From Heterobasidion occidentale (taxonomy: Eukaryota; Basidiomycota; Agaricomycetes; Russulales; Bondarzewiaceae), in assembly GCA_039111635.1 (NCBI GenBank), contig JBCAQO010000002.1, positions 1,798,001-1,862,000 of the forward strand: 64,000 nt of DNA. Reading direction: 5' to 3'. Positions 42,701 to 53,604 of this stretch are shown piece after piece. The position numbers and the translations under genes were made by a program. Position 1 is the first letter of the stretch. Every line of letters begins with the position of its first letter. The notes under the pieces were generated by a model. The model was given only the letters and a program-made list of their open reading frames with translations, was not told the DNA's origin and did no database searches.

Positions 42701-43667
42701 TTTCCACGATGTAGTACAAGGCCGTCCTCTTCGTTCCATTCCTGCAAGCCTTTCTTGAGGGATCTTGGTCCGAGTTTATTGACCCGTTTCAGTATTTCCA
42801 ATAGCCAGGGGTCTTCCCTGTTTCCTGCTATGATGCGGTCCCTAAGCTCCGTCTCGATCATGGTAACCGCCGTTCTTCCCGTTGCCCTAAGGTAGAAGAT
42901 CTTCTGTGGATCGAGAGGTTCTATCAGATCTGTTGCGCCGAGATGGACAGATCGGATGTTCATTGCTTCTGTGAAGGGGGTCCGGGAGTTTGACTGGGTT
43001 GTTTTATCGAAAATTTCCGGCCCGAGGAGGACTTCTCCCGAATTGTCTAATTCTACCCCCTCTTTATGGTCTGGCCTCCGAGACAGACCGTCTGATTTAT
43101 TCGTGGTCCCCGCCTTGTGTGTGAGTTTGTAGTCGAAGCGTGACAAATAAAGCGACCACCGGGCTTGTCGACGATTTAGTTTCTGTGATGTCCTGAACCA
43201 TTCCAGATTCTTGTGATCGGTCCAGACGTCGACCTGGTGTGTGGCGCCTTCCAAGTAGTGTCTCCATGCTTCGAACGACCGTACTACCGCCAGAAGTTCC
43301 TTGTCGTATATTGGGTAGTTTCGTTCTGCGGGTGCAAGGGATTTCGATATATAGGCACATGGGTGCCACTTGCCGTCCTTGGCCTGTTGCGAGAGTACTG
43401 CACCTGTAGCAAAATCAGAGGCATCGCATTCGATGCGGAATGGCTGTTCCGTATCCGGCATGATTAGTACAGGTGACTCGGTGAATGCCTTCCTAAGCTG
43501 TTGGAAGGCCTGCTCGCATCCTGGGGTCCATACCCAGGCGTGTTCCTTCTGTGTTAACTCGAATAGCGGTCGTGCTACTTTCGAGTAATCCTTTATAAAT
43601 CTGCGATAAAAATTGCAGAATCCAAGGAAGGACTGTACTTCCTTGACGCGAGTGGGCGTTGCCACTG
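39794..43667 (-). pseudogene. pol: pol of copy C1, from RT/RNase H to C-terminal extension
   Basis: Cut at the right by an assembly gap. The frame 43665-41926 holds the end of RT, RNase H (IECDASDFATGAVLSQQ, YDKELLAV, WTDHKNLEWF) and integrase with intact first Asp (VVTDRLTK), SDRGTQF and HPQTDGATERMNQE. Indels near 41730-41930 shift the frame. The chromodomain (FEVERIIASRRFG, YLVKWKGYPESDNSW) follows, then four ~32-residue repeats (SAGKKLLDAGLTVKQAE type, 41310-40960) broken by one TAG (CAG in C2) at 41165. A ~400-residue acidic Ser/Thr/Pro extension ends QDQTKQGLY at 39794. The extension is in frame with integrase, so it is a polyprotein tail and not a separate gene. Confidence 0.85.
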
Positions 43668-43767
43668 NNNNNNNNNNNNNNNNNNNNNNNNNNNNNNNNN
43701 NNNNNNNNNNNNNNNNNNNNNNNNNNNNNNNNNNNNNNNNNNNNNNNNNNNNNNNNNNNNNNNNNNN
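43668..43767. other. Assembly gap (100 N)
   Basis: Exactly 100 N, a conventional size for a gap of unknown length. The left side is C1 pol on the minus strand; the right side is the 5' end of a D element. The 5' half of C1, the 3' part of this D copy and at least one insertion junction are hidden here. Confidence 0.98.
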
Positions 43768-44110
43768 GACGTCGGGCTCTCCGTTGTCCGTGAGGGTGAA
43801 CGGTGTCTTTGGTTCGTTGACGAAGCAAATCCCGGAAAATCATATCCAGTTTTAATGAGATCTATAAATATTTCGGGTGCTTGTTGTAGCCTGAGTGTGG
43901 CTATTCCTGAATAGACTTTTCCTGGGTTCCGGTGTCTTGCGACTTCTATGGCTCCGGGGTTGTTTATTCTCCCTTGAGGGGTCGCTGCTGGGGTTGCCGT
44001 TAGGTTTACCCTGTTGGCGATTGCTAAAGTGTTGTTGACTGATGAGAGAAAAAGCTGCCTCTGCTGGGGATCCAGCTTGAATAGGGTAGGGATAAAAGAG
44101 CTCGTTCAAG
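43768..44110 (-). mobile_element. Family D copy 2: PBS and 5' leader ORF fragment
   Basis: Minus strand from the LTR: self-priming PBS (TGAACGAGCT at 44100-44109), then the leader ORF (FIPTLFKLDPQQRQLFLSSV, NPGKVYSGIATLRLQQAPEI) and the same frame change before FSGICFVNEPKTPFTLTDNG as at 21780-21830. Less decayed than the 22-kb copy: RHRNPG here versus RH-stop-NPG there. Confidence 0.75.
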
Positions 44111-44944
44111 TGTTAGGTCGGAGACCTATCACGTGCACCGATGCACGAAGGGGTCCCTAGGCTAAACCTCCACTGGTTCGTATAGTCGTAGACTCCAATG
44201 GATAAAGACGATGGATCGTCTTTGGGCTCTTTCGAGGAACTTGGGGTCGCTGTCTGATTTGTTCTCGAATAGATGGAGAAGGTGATCTTCGAGGTCTTCT
44301 CGATGATGAGGAGGAACCGGATGATCTTCTCCTGTCCAACAGATGACACGAGGGGGTGTCCAACTGAGAACGCGGAAGGCAGCTAGTCCGGTATAGAAGC
44401 GGATGAGTAGAGGGAGGGGAGGGAAGGGAGACGAGTCCAGTGCTTCGTCAGACCGTGTAAGGAGTTTCTCAGATCTGACAGAGATCACGAAGCGTGGGCT
44501 AGGAAGGTAGCCAGACACCGGGTGCAGTGCAGAGATCGAGTGTATTACAGGTGAACGAGCTGAGCTTCTTAGAAGCTCATCTCGGCTATTTACGTACAGA
44601 AGTGTCTAGGGCAGGATCCAGATCTGGTCCGTGCGCTTCTCAGGTACCAAAGTCAACGATCGAGATCTGTAAGCTAGAATACCTCATCGACCTGCCATAT
44701 AACCAAATATAGTAATCCGATCACTAAGGTCCATCCACATCTTCGATCGATCAAGAACCAGGAACGGGGGTCAGGAACCAATGTCTGTCCACATCAAGAA
44801 TCAGGAACTAGAAGTCAGCGTTCATGTGTTAGCATGTAAATGGTAAGGAGTCATGGAGAGTGGTCCGAGTCTGTAGCAAGTCCAAAGCACTTGACCAGCC
44901 CATCCATTCACGTGCGAAGCACATGTTAGGACGCGGTCCTAACA
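44111..44944 (-). repeat. Family D copy 2, 5' LTR
   Basis: 834 bp, TGTTAGG to CCTAACA. It adjoins family C sequence at 44945 (CTATG flank), so D inserted into a plus-strand C copy. Confidence 0.85.
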
Positions 44945-45323
44945 CTATGGACATTGAAGACGATCTTGGCCGATCACCTATCATGGAGTTGGAACCAGAA
45001 ATATCCAGAGAGGAATAGTGATGGCAAGAGATTCAAACCCAGCAGATTGGCTAAGCAGGACCAAATGAAGCAGGGCCTATATTAGAGAGCCCAACACCTG
45101 GAATCTCCCTACTCTCTCTTGACCACCCTCTACTCACATCTCCTCCCCTGCTAGACAGCAAGTGGTATAATAACCCATCGCTGTACAAACCACTAGATCT
45201 CTCCTACCAACCCCTCAAGGAGAATGCCTAATGAACGGGTCCCACGCGTTGTCATATATAACGCAGTCAAGGTCATGCTCAAGCTTGCGCTTCGCGCTCT
45301 ACATGACATTGACACATATGCAC
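44945..45323 (+). mobile_element. Family C copy C3 (plus strand), 3' coding piece
   Basis: Plus-strand homologue of the end of the C pol extension (MDIEDDLGRSPIMELEPEIS) and of the small 3' ORF (45227 onward, MPNERVPRVVIYNAVKVMLK). It breaks off at about 45323 and abuts minus-strand C2 sequence. The element's 3' end continues at 52633. Confidence 0.75.
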
Positions 45324-45329
45324 ACATGC

Positions 45330-48300
45330 CATTCTGTGTGTGTTTAGACTGTCAATATCCATGCCGCCTGGTAGCTGTCCAGGGGTATCTTTAATTGATA
45401 GGTCTCCTAATTCTTTGGCCGCGTCGAGTTCATGTTGCTCATCTTCGGAGGTTACCTGTATGTCTCCGTCAGAGTCGGGGGTACTAGGGGTACAAGGAGG
45501 TGTGTCCTCATCTGAGTCAATGTCTTTTGCTGAGACGCGCCAAGCACTGCTCCCATATAGTGTAGGGGGTTCTTTTGCTGTGATGCGCCAAGCACCGCTT
45601 CCATATGGTGTGTATGGCGTGGGGGGTGTTTGTTCCGTAGGCGCAGAGGAAGGGGTGAGTCCCGTCGGTGAATAGGACATTCCCGAGTCTGTTTCTTCTT
45701 CTTCCTCTTCATCTTTTTCAAAGATTGGGGAGAGGGGTCCTTTCCTCCATTCTTCGTTGACGCTGTCTAGGTCCATAGCGTCTTCATATACTTCTTCATC
45801 TGGCAAGTAATCCAAGCCTTCGTCCATGTAGTCTTCATCAGCATTTTGATAAGACATGTCTTCTGGTTCTGGTGTGTGGACCAAGCCTTCTTCTGATCTG
45901 TCGTCTTCATCGGCATTTTGACGAAGTGAATCCTTCTTCCAAGCGAGTCCCTTGGTCATTTGTCTCTCCAGGTCCTTGACTGCGCGGTATCTCCAATTTG
46001 ATACTTGTTCATCCGCATTCTTCCTGGCCCATGTTGATTTCTGGGATTTCCTTGACTTGTGTTTGACTCCAGAGGAATATGTTGGTGTGCGAGAGGAGGG
46101 GGAAGGGGCCACCTTCGTTTCCCGAGCGCGTCCGCGTTTATTCGTCCGAGTGCTCTTTCCTGGACTCTCTGTGTCGTAGGTGAGGTTCTTCCCTTGTCAA
46201 TGCATAAGTATCTGTCCACTGGGTAACAATGGTTGGGCCTTCTTGATACCCAACCTGATTTCTGTTGGTGTCGCGCCGGTAGCTAGGAACTGTCTTCCTA
46301 GTTTTGTCTTCCTGAGCTTTCACCTGTATTCTTCATCTGCTATGGATGCTCGTATGTGTGCGACCGTGGCTCCTGTGGCTAGTAGTTTCTTCCCTATTGG
46401 GTGAACGAGTAACTTGCGCCTTATGGATTCTTCCTGTATAGCGGTTTCTGCCTGTTTAACCATTAGTTCTGCACCTAGTAGTTTCTTTCCTGCTGGTGTC
46501 TGTGTCAGCTTCCGTCTCGAGGTTTCTTCCTGTATTGTGGTCTCTGCCTGTTTGACCGTTAAACCTGCGTCGAGTAGTTTCTTCCCTGCCGAGGTCTTCA
46601 TCAGCCAAATTTGTCTGTCGCACATTTCCACTATCTGGTTTCTGTCGAGTGCGAGTTGTAATTCCCGAGTAGACGGCCCCATGCCTCGGACTGCCAGTGG
46701 GTATTTCCTATGGAAGTCACTAACTTCCTCTTTTGCGTTCTTGACCGTGTCCGCTGATTCCCATGAGTTGTCAGATTCCGGGTACCCTTTCCATTTGACT
46801 AGGTATTGTAGGGTCTTCCAATGTCCAAAGCGGCGGGATGCTATAATTCTTTCAACCTCGAATTCTTCCTGTCCTTCAATGAGGTCGGGTGGAGGTTTCC
46901 TATAGTTTGGACCATGAGTGGTGTTCTCCTTGTACATGGTTAACCGTGAGGCATAAAAGACATTGTGTATCTTCCTCCAATTCTTTGGCAACTCCAGCCA
47001 ATAGTTAACCGTTCCTATGGTGTCCAAAATCTTGAATGGCCCAAATCTTTTTGGCCTTAACTTTTCCGAGGGGTGATCCATGTGTATGTTCTTTCCGTTG
47101 AGCCATACTTGATCTCCTGTTTTGAATGGGGGAAGTTCTACCTCAAACTTGTCATGCTGAGTCTTCATGGATTCTGCTGCAATTTCCAAACTGGCCTTTG
47201 CTTCTTGCTGTGCTTTCTTTAACAGTTCTAGGTGCTTGTCGGCAGTAGGTACATTTGTGTTTCCGACGATTGTAGGGTAAGCTCTTGGTTGGTATCCATG
47301 AAGGAGCTTGAATGGCGAGATCTTCGTTGCCGAGTGTTGGTGTGAGTTGTGGGCATATTCCGCATAGGGAATAAGTTTGGCCCAGTCGTCCTGTGTGGAG
47401 CTGCAAAATGCCCTGAGGTATTGCTCCAGTTCCTGGTTCATCCGCTCCATTGCTCTATCCATCTGTGGGTGGTAAGCCATGCTGAGGGATGACTTGATTC
47501 CTAATTCTTCTAGTAGCGCCTGTGCTACTTTAGACGCAAATTGTGTTCCGCGGTCCGAAATTATCTTGTCTGGTAATCCGTACCATCGCCATGTGTGATC
47601 TAAGAGTAATTTCGCTGTGCCATCGGAATTGATCGTCTTCTTGCAAGGGGTGATGATTGTTGTCTTTGTTAACCGATCCGTGACCATGTGTATTGAGTTG
47701 TATCCATTTGACTCCGGAAGATCTGTAATAAAATCCATAGTGATTGTTCCGAATGGTCGGTCCGGTATCTCCATTGGTTGTAATGGCACCATTGTCGGGT
47801 GTGTGTCATTCTTCGTTGATTGACATATTGCGCATCCTTCCACGTATTGCTGTACCATGTTAGACATTCCAGGCCAAGTATAGTCTTGACCGACTGACAC
47901 CAGGGTACCTCTAACTCCTGGATGTCCCGCTGTTCGATTGTCGTGATGCCATTTGATTATGTCCCTTCGTAGTTCTCCGTTTGACGGTACGTAAACCTTT
48001 CCATGATGTAGTACGAGGCCGTCCTCTTTGTTCCATTCCTGCAAGCCTTTCTTGAGGGATCTGGGTCCAAGTTCATTGACCTGTTTCAGTATTTCCAATA
48101 GCCAGGGTCTTCTTTGTTCCCTGCTATGATGCGGTCCCTAAGCTCTGTCTCGATCATGGTAACCGCCGTTCTTCCCATTGCCCTAAGGTGGAAGATCTTT
48201 CATGGATCAAGAGGTTCTATCGGATCTGTTGCACCGAGATGGACAGATCGGATGTTTGCTGCTTCTGTGAAGGGGGTCCGGGAGTTTGGCTGGGCTGTTT

Positions 48301-49735
48301 TATCGAAAATTTCTGGCCCGAGGAGGACTTCTCCTGAATTGTCTAATTCCACCCCCTCTTTATGGTCTGGCCTCCGAGACAGACTGTCCGATTTATTTGT
48401 GGTCCCCACCTTGTGTGTAAGTTTGTAGTCAAAGCATGACAAATAAAGCGACCACCGGGCTTGTCGACGATTTAATTTTTGTGATGTCCTGAACCATTCC
48501 AGATTCTTGTGATCGGTCCAGACGTTGACCTGGTGTGTGGCGCCTTCCAAGTAATGTCTCCATGCTTCGAACAACCATACTACCGCCAGAAGTTCCTTGT
48601 CGTATATTGGGTAGTTTTGTTCTGCGGGTGCGAGGGATTTCGATATATAGGCACATGGGTGCCACTTGCCATCCTTGGCCTGTTGCAAGAGTACTGCACC
48701 TGTAGCAAAATCAGAGGCATCACATTCGATGCAATGGCTGTTCCATATCCGGCATGATTAGTACAGGTGACTCGGTAAATGCCTTCCTAAGTTGTTGGAA
48801 GGCCTGCTCGCATCCTGGGGTCCATACCCAGCGTGTTCTTTTTGCGTTAGCTTGAATAGCGGTCGTGCTACCTTTGAGTAATCCTTTATAAATCTGCAAT
48901 AAAAATTGCAGAATCCAAGGAAGGACTGTACTTCCTTGACACGAGTGGGCATCGGCCACTGCGTTCCTTCTACCTTAACTGGGTCCATTTCCAGGTGTCC
49001 ATGCGAGATGATGTATCCCAAGTACGTCAATTTGTTTTTGTGGAAATGGCATTTCGATGGTTGCAGGTAGAGATTGTTGTCCTTTAATATCTGTAGGACC
49101 TTTTGTACGATTTGGATGTGTTCTCCCATGGTCTTGGTGAATACCAAGATGTCATCCATATAGATTGCGACCTTCCCCAAGTAGATAAGGTCCTTAAAGA
49201 GCGAGTTCATCATTGTTTGGAAGGTGGCCGGCGAATTTGTTAACCCGAAGTACATGACAAGGGGTTCGTACATTCCTAGATTCGTTAGGAATGCTGCCTT
49301 GTGAATATCCTTCTCGAACATTTTGATGTTGTTGAAACCTGTGTCAACATCCATAAGCGAGAGGTATTCCACGTCCTTGAGTAGATCTAAAAGTTCCTGG
49401 ATTATCAGCAGGGGGTACTTGTTCTTTATGGTTATTTCATTTAACCAGCAATAATCCATGATTGGCCGCAGTTTTCCGTTCTTCTTTTTGACAAAAAAGA
49501 AGGGTGATGCAATGTGTGATTTGGATTCCCTGATGAATCCCTTGGCCAGATTTTCCTCTATAAATTTCTTGAGCTCGGCCTGTTCAACAGGACTTAGACT
49601 GTAGAGTTTAGGGCATAGCAAATGCTCCATGCCCTCCTTGATGTCGATGTGATGGTCCCATGGTCTTTCCGGTGGGAGTCGTCCTTTGGGTCGTCCAGTG
49701 AATACTTCTTTATAGTCCCAGTATTCCTTTGGCAC
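45330..49735 (-). pseudogene. pol: pol of copy C2: RT, RNase H, integrase, chromodomain, repeats, extension
   Basis: RT (49735-48758) has DYCWLNEITIKNKYPL and an intact YMDD. RNase H is at 48688-48350. Integrase (48098 onward) has the HHCC finger, VTDRLTK, SDRGTQF and a retained catalytic Glu within MDRAMERMNQE. The chromodomain lies near 46880-46720. Repeats follow: SAGKKLLDAGLTVKQAE, PAGKKLLGAELMVKQAE and IGKKLLATGATVAHIRA. Then a TGA (CAA in C1) at 46320 and the acidic extension 46112-45330, cut by a rearrangement at about 45325. Compared with C1, many CG sites read TG or CA, giving replacements such as Thr to Met and Gly to Arg. Small indels break the RNase H/RT join near 48734. Confidence 0.85.
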
Positions 49736-49891
49736 GATTTCTTCGAATGATAACTCTGGCTTTCCTTTCGCAGCTTCCTCCGCTAAGCGCTGTGAGTTAG
49801 TGTGCTTGGTCTGTTTCTTTGGTTCTAGCCCGAGCGGGTCTTCACGCTTTCCCCTAGGTCACAACTTGTTCCTAAATTCTTTGCACGTGCG

Positions 49892-51214
49892 TCAAGGCCA
49901 CAACTGATTTTCCTTGTCTTCACGTGTGCCCCTAGGCCGCGATTTGTCTTTGCGCATGCCCCAAGGCTGCGACTTTTCCTGGGTTTCGGCTTTGTGGATG
50001 TCTACTCCTTCCTTGGAGTCATTGTATAGTTCCAATGCTTCTAGAGCTCCCGTTTCTAGGTACCTGATAAGGTATACTCCATCTTCGTCTAGGTTCATGG
50101 AGGAAAGTGCGGGATTGCCGCCACCGTCTTCTGTTGCATCTTCTTCGACCCATGTGGGGGTATCCATTTGTTTAGCCCGAGTGCGAAAATGCGCATTCAA
50201 CCTTTGGGTTGTGAACCCTGGACTTTTAGGTATTGTCCGTGGATGTGGTACTGTGGTGTTTCCCACTTTCCGGCCTGTCCTAGGTATTCTGGCCTTTTGT
50301 GATGGGATGCTGTAGTCCCGGTGCTGATAGCCCTCGGCCTCTATCCTGTTCTCCTCAAAGGTGAGGAATATTGTTTTCTTCTTGAAGGCTCTTTTGGCCT
50401 TGACCGGCCCTCCTTGTATTAGGCAGGAGGGTGGGCATCTCGTGAGGTGCAGCCCATAGGCATGCCAGTCGACTTCTGGGTTGTGCTTCAACAACCAGTC
50501 GGTTCCTAAAATAACGTCCTCTTTCCCTATGTCTGTGACAAATAACGAGGTTTGTTCCTGGTGTGTTCCGTGATTTTCTCCATGAATGCGGATGCTTAGG
50601 TCTGCCCATGCAGTAATGGGCTTGTTTCCTAGTGGTTCTCCTCCCACATGATTTATGGGGATGGGTCGAGTAGGGATGGTTGCGACTCGATGTTCCTCTA
50701 TGAACTGGCGATTAATAAGATTGCCGGTCACTCTGCTGTTGATTAATGCAGAGGTTCTTGCCATCCTGTTGGATCCTATGAGGTCTACTTCGATCCGAAG
50801 TGATGGTGCGCCCGTTTTTACAATCTGGGAGATCAAAGAGATCAAGATGGCTGGTTCGGGATCAACTTTGACTTTGACTTCTTTGCACAAGTGTGCGATT
50901 GGCGAGAACCGATTGCTTGTCAGAATAGGTGCTGGCTGGCATCTATCCAAGATCTGTTCCAAGAGACGCTGGATCTCCGAAGCTTCCGTGAGCTTCTTTT
51001 CCTGGTATCGGTTCCGCTCTGGGGTTCCCTGCATCCTTTCCCATAGGGTCTTCCTTGGCTTCTTGTTTCTTCGGTTTGGGCAGTTCCTTGCCCAGTGTCT
51101 TGGTTCACTGCAACTAAAACAAATATAGTTGTCAGTACCTTCGCGCTTCCTTTTTCTTCCTCGGTATGGCGATAGGATTGGTCTGTAGGCCTTTTGGAAA
51201 GCCTCTATTTCCAT
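49892..51214 (-). pseudogene. gag C-terminus and protease of copy C2
   Basis: A 440-codon frame. A CCHC knuckle (CFSCSEPRHWARNCP, residues 32-46) belongs to Gag. The protease follows (LRIEVDLIGSNRM, then ALINSRVTG at about 50740, and VILGTDWLLKHNPEVDW). The active-site DSG reads NSR, so the protease is inactive. Near 49910-49985 a short repeated peptide (SQPWGMRKDK, SRPRGTREDK) is inserted before a stop. The frame continues after the stop into RT at 49735, so gag-pr-pol was one open frame. Confidence 0.8.
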
Positions 51215-51793
51215 TGACTCTGCGTGCTTCCCTGTTTGAGTTACTAGATCTTCAAAGCGATCTGGTACTCCGTCCTGAAGGACTCACATAGCGAGTTCTT
51301 TCTTGAGTCCTCTCAGGTAGTATTTCTTTTTGAGTTGGTCGTCTGCTCTGGCTAGGAGGGCGACCGCCCCGAACATTTGTGTGTACTGGACCCAATTTCT
51401 GTTTCCTTGGGTGACTTTCAATAGTCAGTCTGGTACACTGGGCAGCTGAAAGGCTTTGTCTGGGGGTTCCGGTTCCAGGGTTTTGGCGGTACTCATCTTC
51501 GCTGGCTGGGCAAAGGTTGGAGTAATGGGATGTGATCTGGATAGAGATGGGGAACGTAACATATCCGTCTCTTTTGAGTAGGTATCAGTATGGGGGTTGG
51601 TGGAGTAGGTCTGAACAAACTGTCAGTGATTTGGTTAAGCGCACTGCTAATGACCTCGGGTGGTTCTGCTACAAGGGTGATGGAGAGGGTGTGTGTTCGG
51701 CGTAAATCGCCTTCATGTAGTTGGAAGGTGATGACACCGACGATTTCGGTATTTGGTGAGGGTAGTCCGTCCAGAGTGAGGCAGGGGCAGGTG
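51215..51793 (-). pseudogene. 5' region of copy C2: leader ORF and internally deleted gag
   Basis: A leader frame right after the PBS (51804-51493, no ATG; NTEIVGVITFQLHEGDLRRT, HTLSITLVAEPPEVISSAL) resembles nothing I know and differs from the D leader. Gag starts at the ATG at 51496 (MSTAKTLEPEPPDKAFQLPS). Within about 25 codons it jumps to sequence matching the last third of D gag (LLKVTQGNRNW, KKKYYLRGLKKEL), so about 100 codons of capsid are missing. Two TGA stops interrupt it. Confidence 0.55.
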
Positions 51794-51803
51794 AGCTCGT
51801 TCA
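51794..51803 (-). other. Primer-binding site, self-priming type (family C)
   Basis: Minus strand TGAACGAGCT, perfectly complementary to AGCTCGTTCA in the R region of its own LTR (plus coordinates 52268-52277), 33 bases after the TATATATA box (52303-52310). Confidence 0.7.
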
Positions 51804-51805
51804 AG

Positions 51806-52632
51806 TGTTAAGACGTGGTCTTTGGACGTGATGTGCCAGGAGGCTCCTGAGTCACTGAGGGACGTGCCAAATCCAAGTATGTCCGATGAAAGCACCAGTG
51901 GCTAACTGTGTGCATAATTTGGAATGCACAAGGGATTCGTGATGGTATCGCGTCTCCAAGAATGCACAAAGGTTTTCCCATAGGTGTGAGGGTACGACCT
52001 GGTGTGGGTTTGGATGGCAGTAGATATGCTGCCCACTAAAGTCGAGATAGAATACTGCTAGTCCTGTGTAGAACTCAGCCGGTATTGAGACGACGACTGA
52101 GTGGTTGAGGATGATGATAGAGAGAAGCGCAGAGACAAGTTAAACCAATGTTTAATCAGATGTTCTATTGACAATCAAAGGTCTGGCCTAATGGCAAAGA
52201 CTATGATGTAGCAGAGGTATGGCTAGTACCAAAGGTCAAGAGTAAGAACAGGTGGGGGTAACAAAGGTGAACGAGCTGGTGAGACAGGTCTCTGGCTCAT
52301 TCTATATATACGTAGTCTACTTTAGGGCATGATCTACAGAAGGTCCGTGCTTCTTAAGGTATCGAGGTAAACAATCTAACAGAAGCAAACAATCAACGAA
52401 CAAACCGTTGGGGAGGAACAGGGACCAGGAACAGGGTCAGGGTCAGGAACCGTTCAGGTAACTGTGATGATGTGATTGTTGATCAGGGGCAGAAGATAAG
52501 ATAAGATAACTCAATGTCTGTTGGTGAAGTCGAGGGGTTGGTCACCGGGTATAGGTCATATCCGTTGGTCATAGACCACGTATCATATAATCAGGTGATC
52601 ATATATCATGTGTTATGAGCCGGCTCTTAACA
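51806..52632 (-). repeat. Family C LTR, 5' LTR of copy C2
   Basis: 827 bp, TGTTAAGACG to CTTAACA. Its outer end touches C3 sequence exactly at the LTR terminus, so this is a true integration junction (flank CTGAC at 52633-52637). Confidence 0.85.
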
Positions 52633-52768
52633 CTGACTCACACCTAGTTGATCCCTACTCTATCACTGCACAGCACTACCCAACTTCTGCCATGGCCTAC
52701 AAATCACACAACCCAACCGACCATTACCCATTGCGCTATATGTGAGGCTGAGGTTAGAAAGGGGGTAG
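52633..52768 (+). mobile_element. Family C copy C3, 3' tail and polypurine tract
   Basis: Plus-strand homologue of 39263-39400 of C1, ending in GTTAGAAAGGGGGTAG before the LTR. It was separated from 44945-45323 by the insertion of C2. Confidence 0.8.
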
Positions 52769-53604
52769 TGTTAAGAGCCGGCTCATAACACATGATATAT
52801 GATCACCTGATCATATGACATGTGGTCTATGACCAACAGATATGACCTATACCTGGTGACCAACCCCTTGACTTCCCCAACAGACATTGAGTTATCTTAT
52901 CTTATCTTTCGTTCCTGATTAGCAATCAACTACGTCACTGACATCATTGATTGCATCACGCTTCTCTGGTTGCATCATAGGTTACGTTACTCTGATCGTT
53001 GATCCCCCTTGTTGATTGTGTGCTTTTATTTGACCATTTACTCGGAACCTTAAAGAAGCACAGACCTTCTGTAGATCATGCCCTAAAGTAGACTACATAT
53101 ATATAGAATGAGCCAGAGACCTGTCTCGCCAGCTTGTTCACCTTTGTTACTCAACTACCTGTTCTTACTCTTGACCTTTGGTATTAGCCATACCTCTGCT
53201 ACATCATAGCCTTTGCCATTAGGCCAGACCTTTGATTGTCAATAGAACATCTGATTGAACATTGGTTTAACTTGCCCTTGCACTTCTCTCTATCACCATC
53301 CTCAACCGCTTAGTTGTCATATCAATACTGGCTACATTCCACACAGGACTAGCGGTATTCTATCTCAACTTTAGTGGGCAGCATATCTACTGTCATCCAG
53401 GACCACATCAGGTCGTACCCTTGCATCTGTGGGAAGACCTTTGTGCCTTCTTGGAGTCATGGTACTATCATGAGACTCTCGTACATCCCAAATATCGTAC
53501 TCAGTTAGCCACTGGTGCCTTCATCGGATGCACTTGGATTTGGCATGTCCCTCAGTGACTCAGGAGCCTCCTGGCACATCACGTGTGAAGACCAGGTCTT
53601 AACA
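52769..53604 (+). repeat. Family C LTR, 3' LTR of copy C3
   Basis: 836 bp, TGTTAAGAGC to CTTAACA. It lies head-to-head with the C2 LTR across a 136-bp spacer. Right flank CTCAC. Confidence 0.85.
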
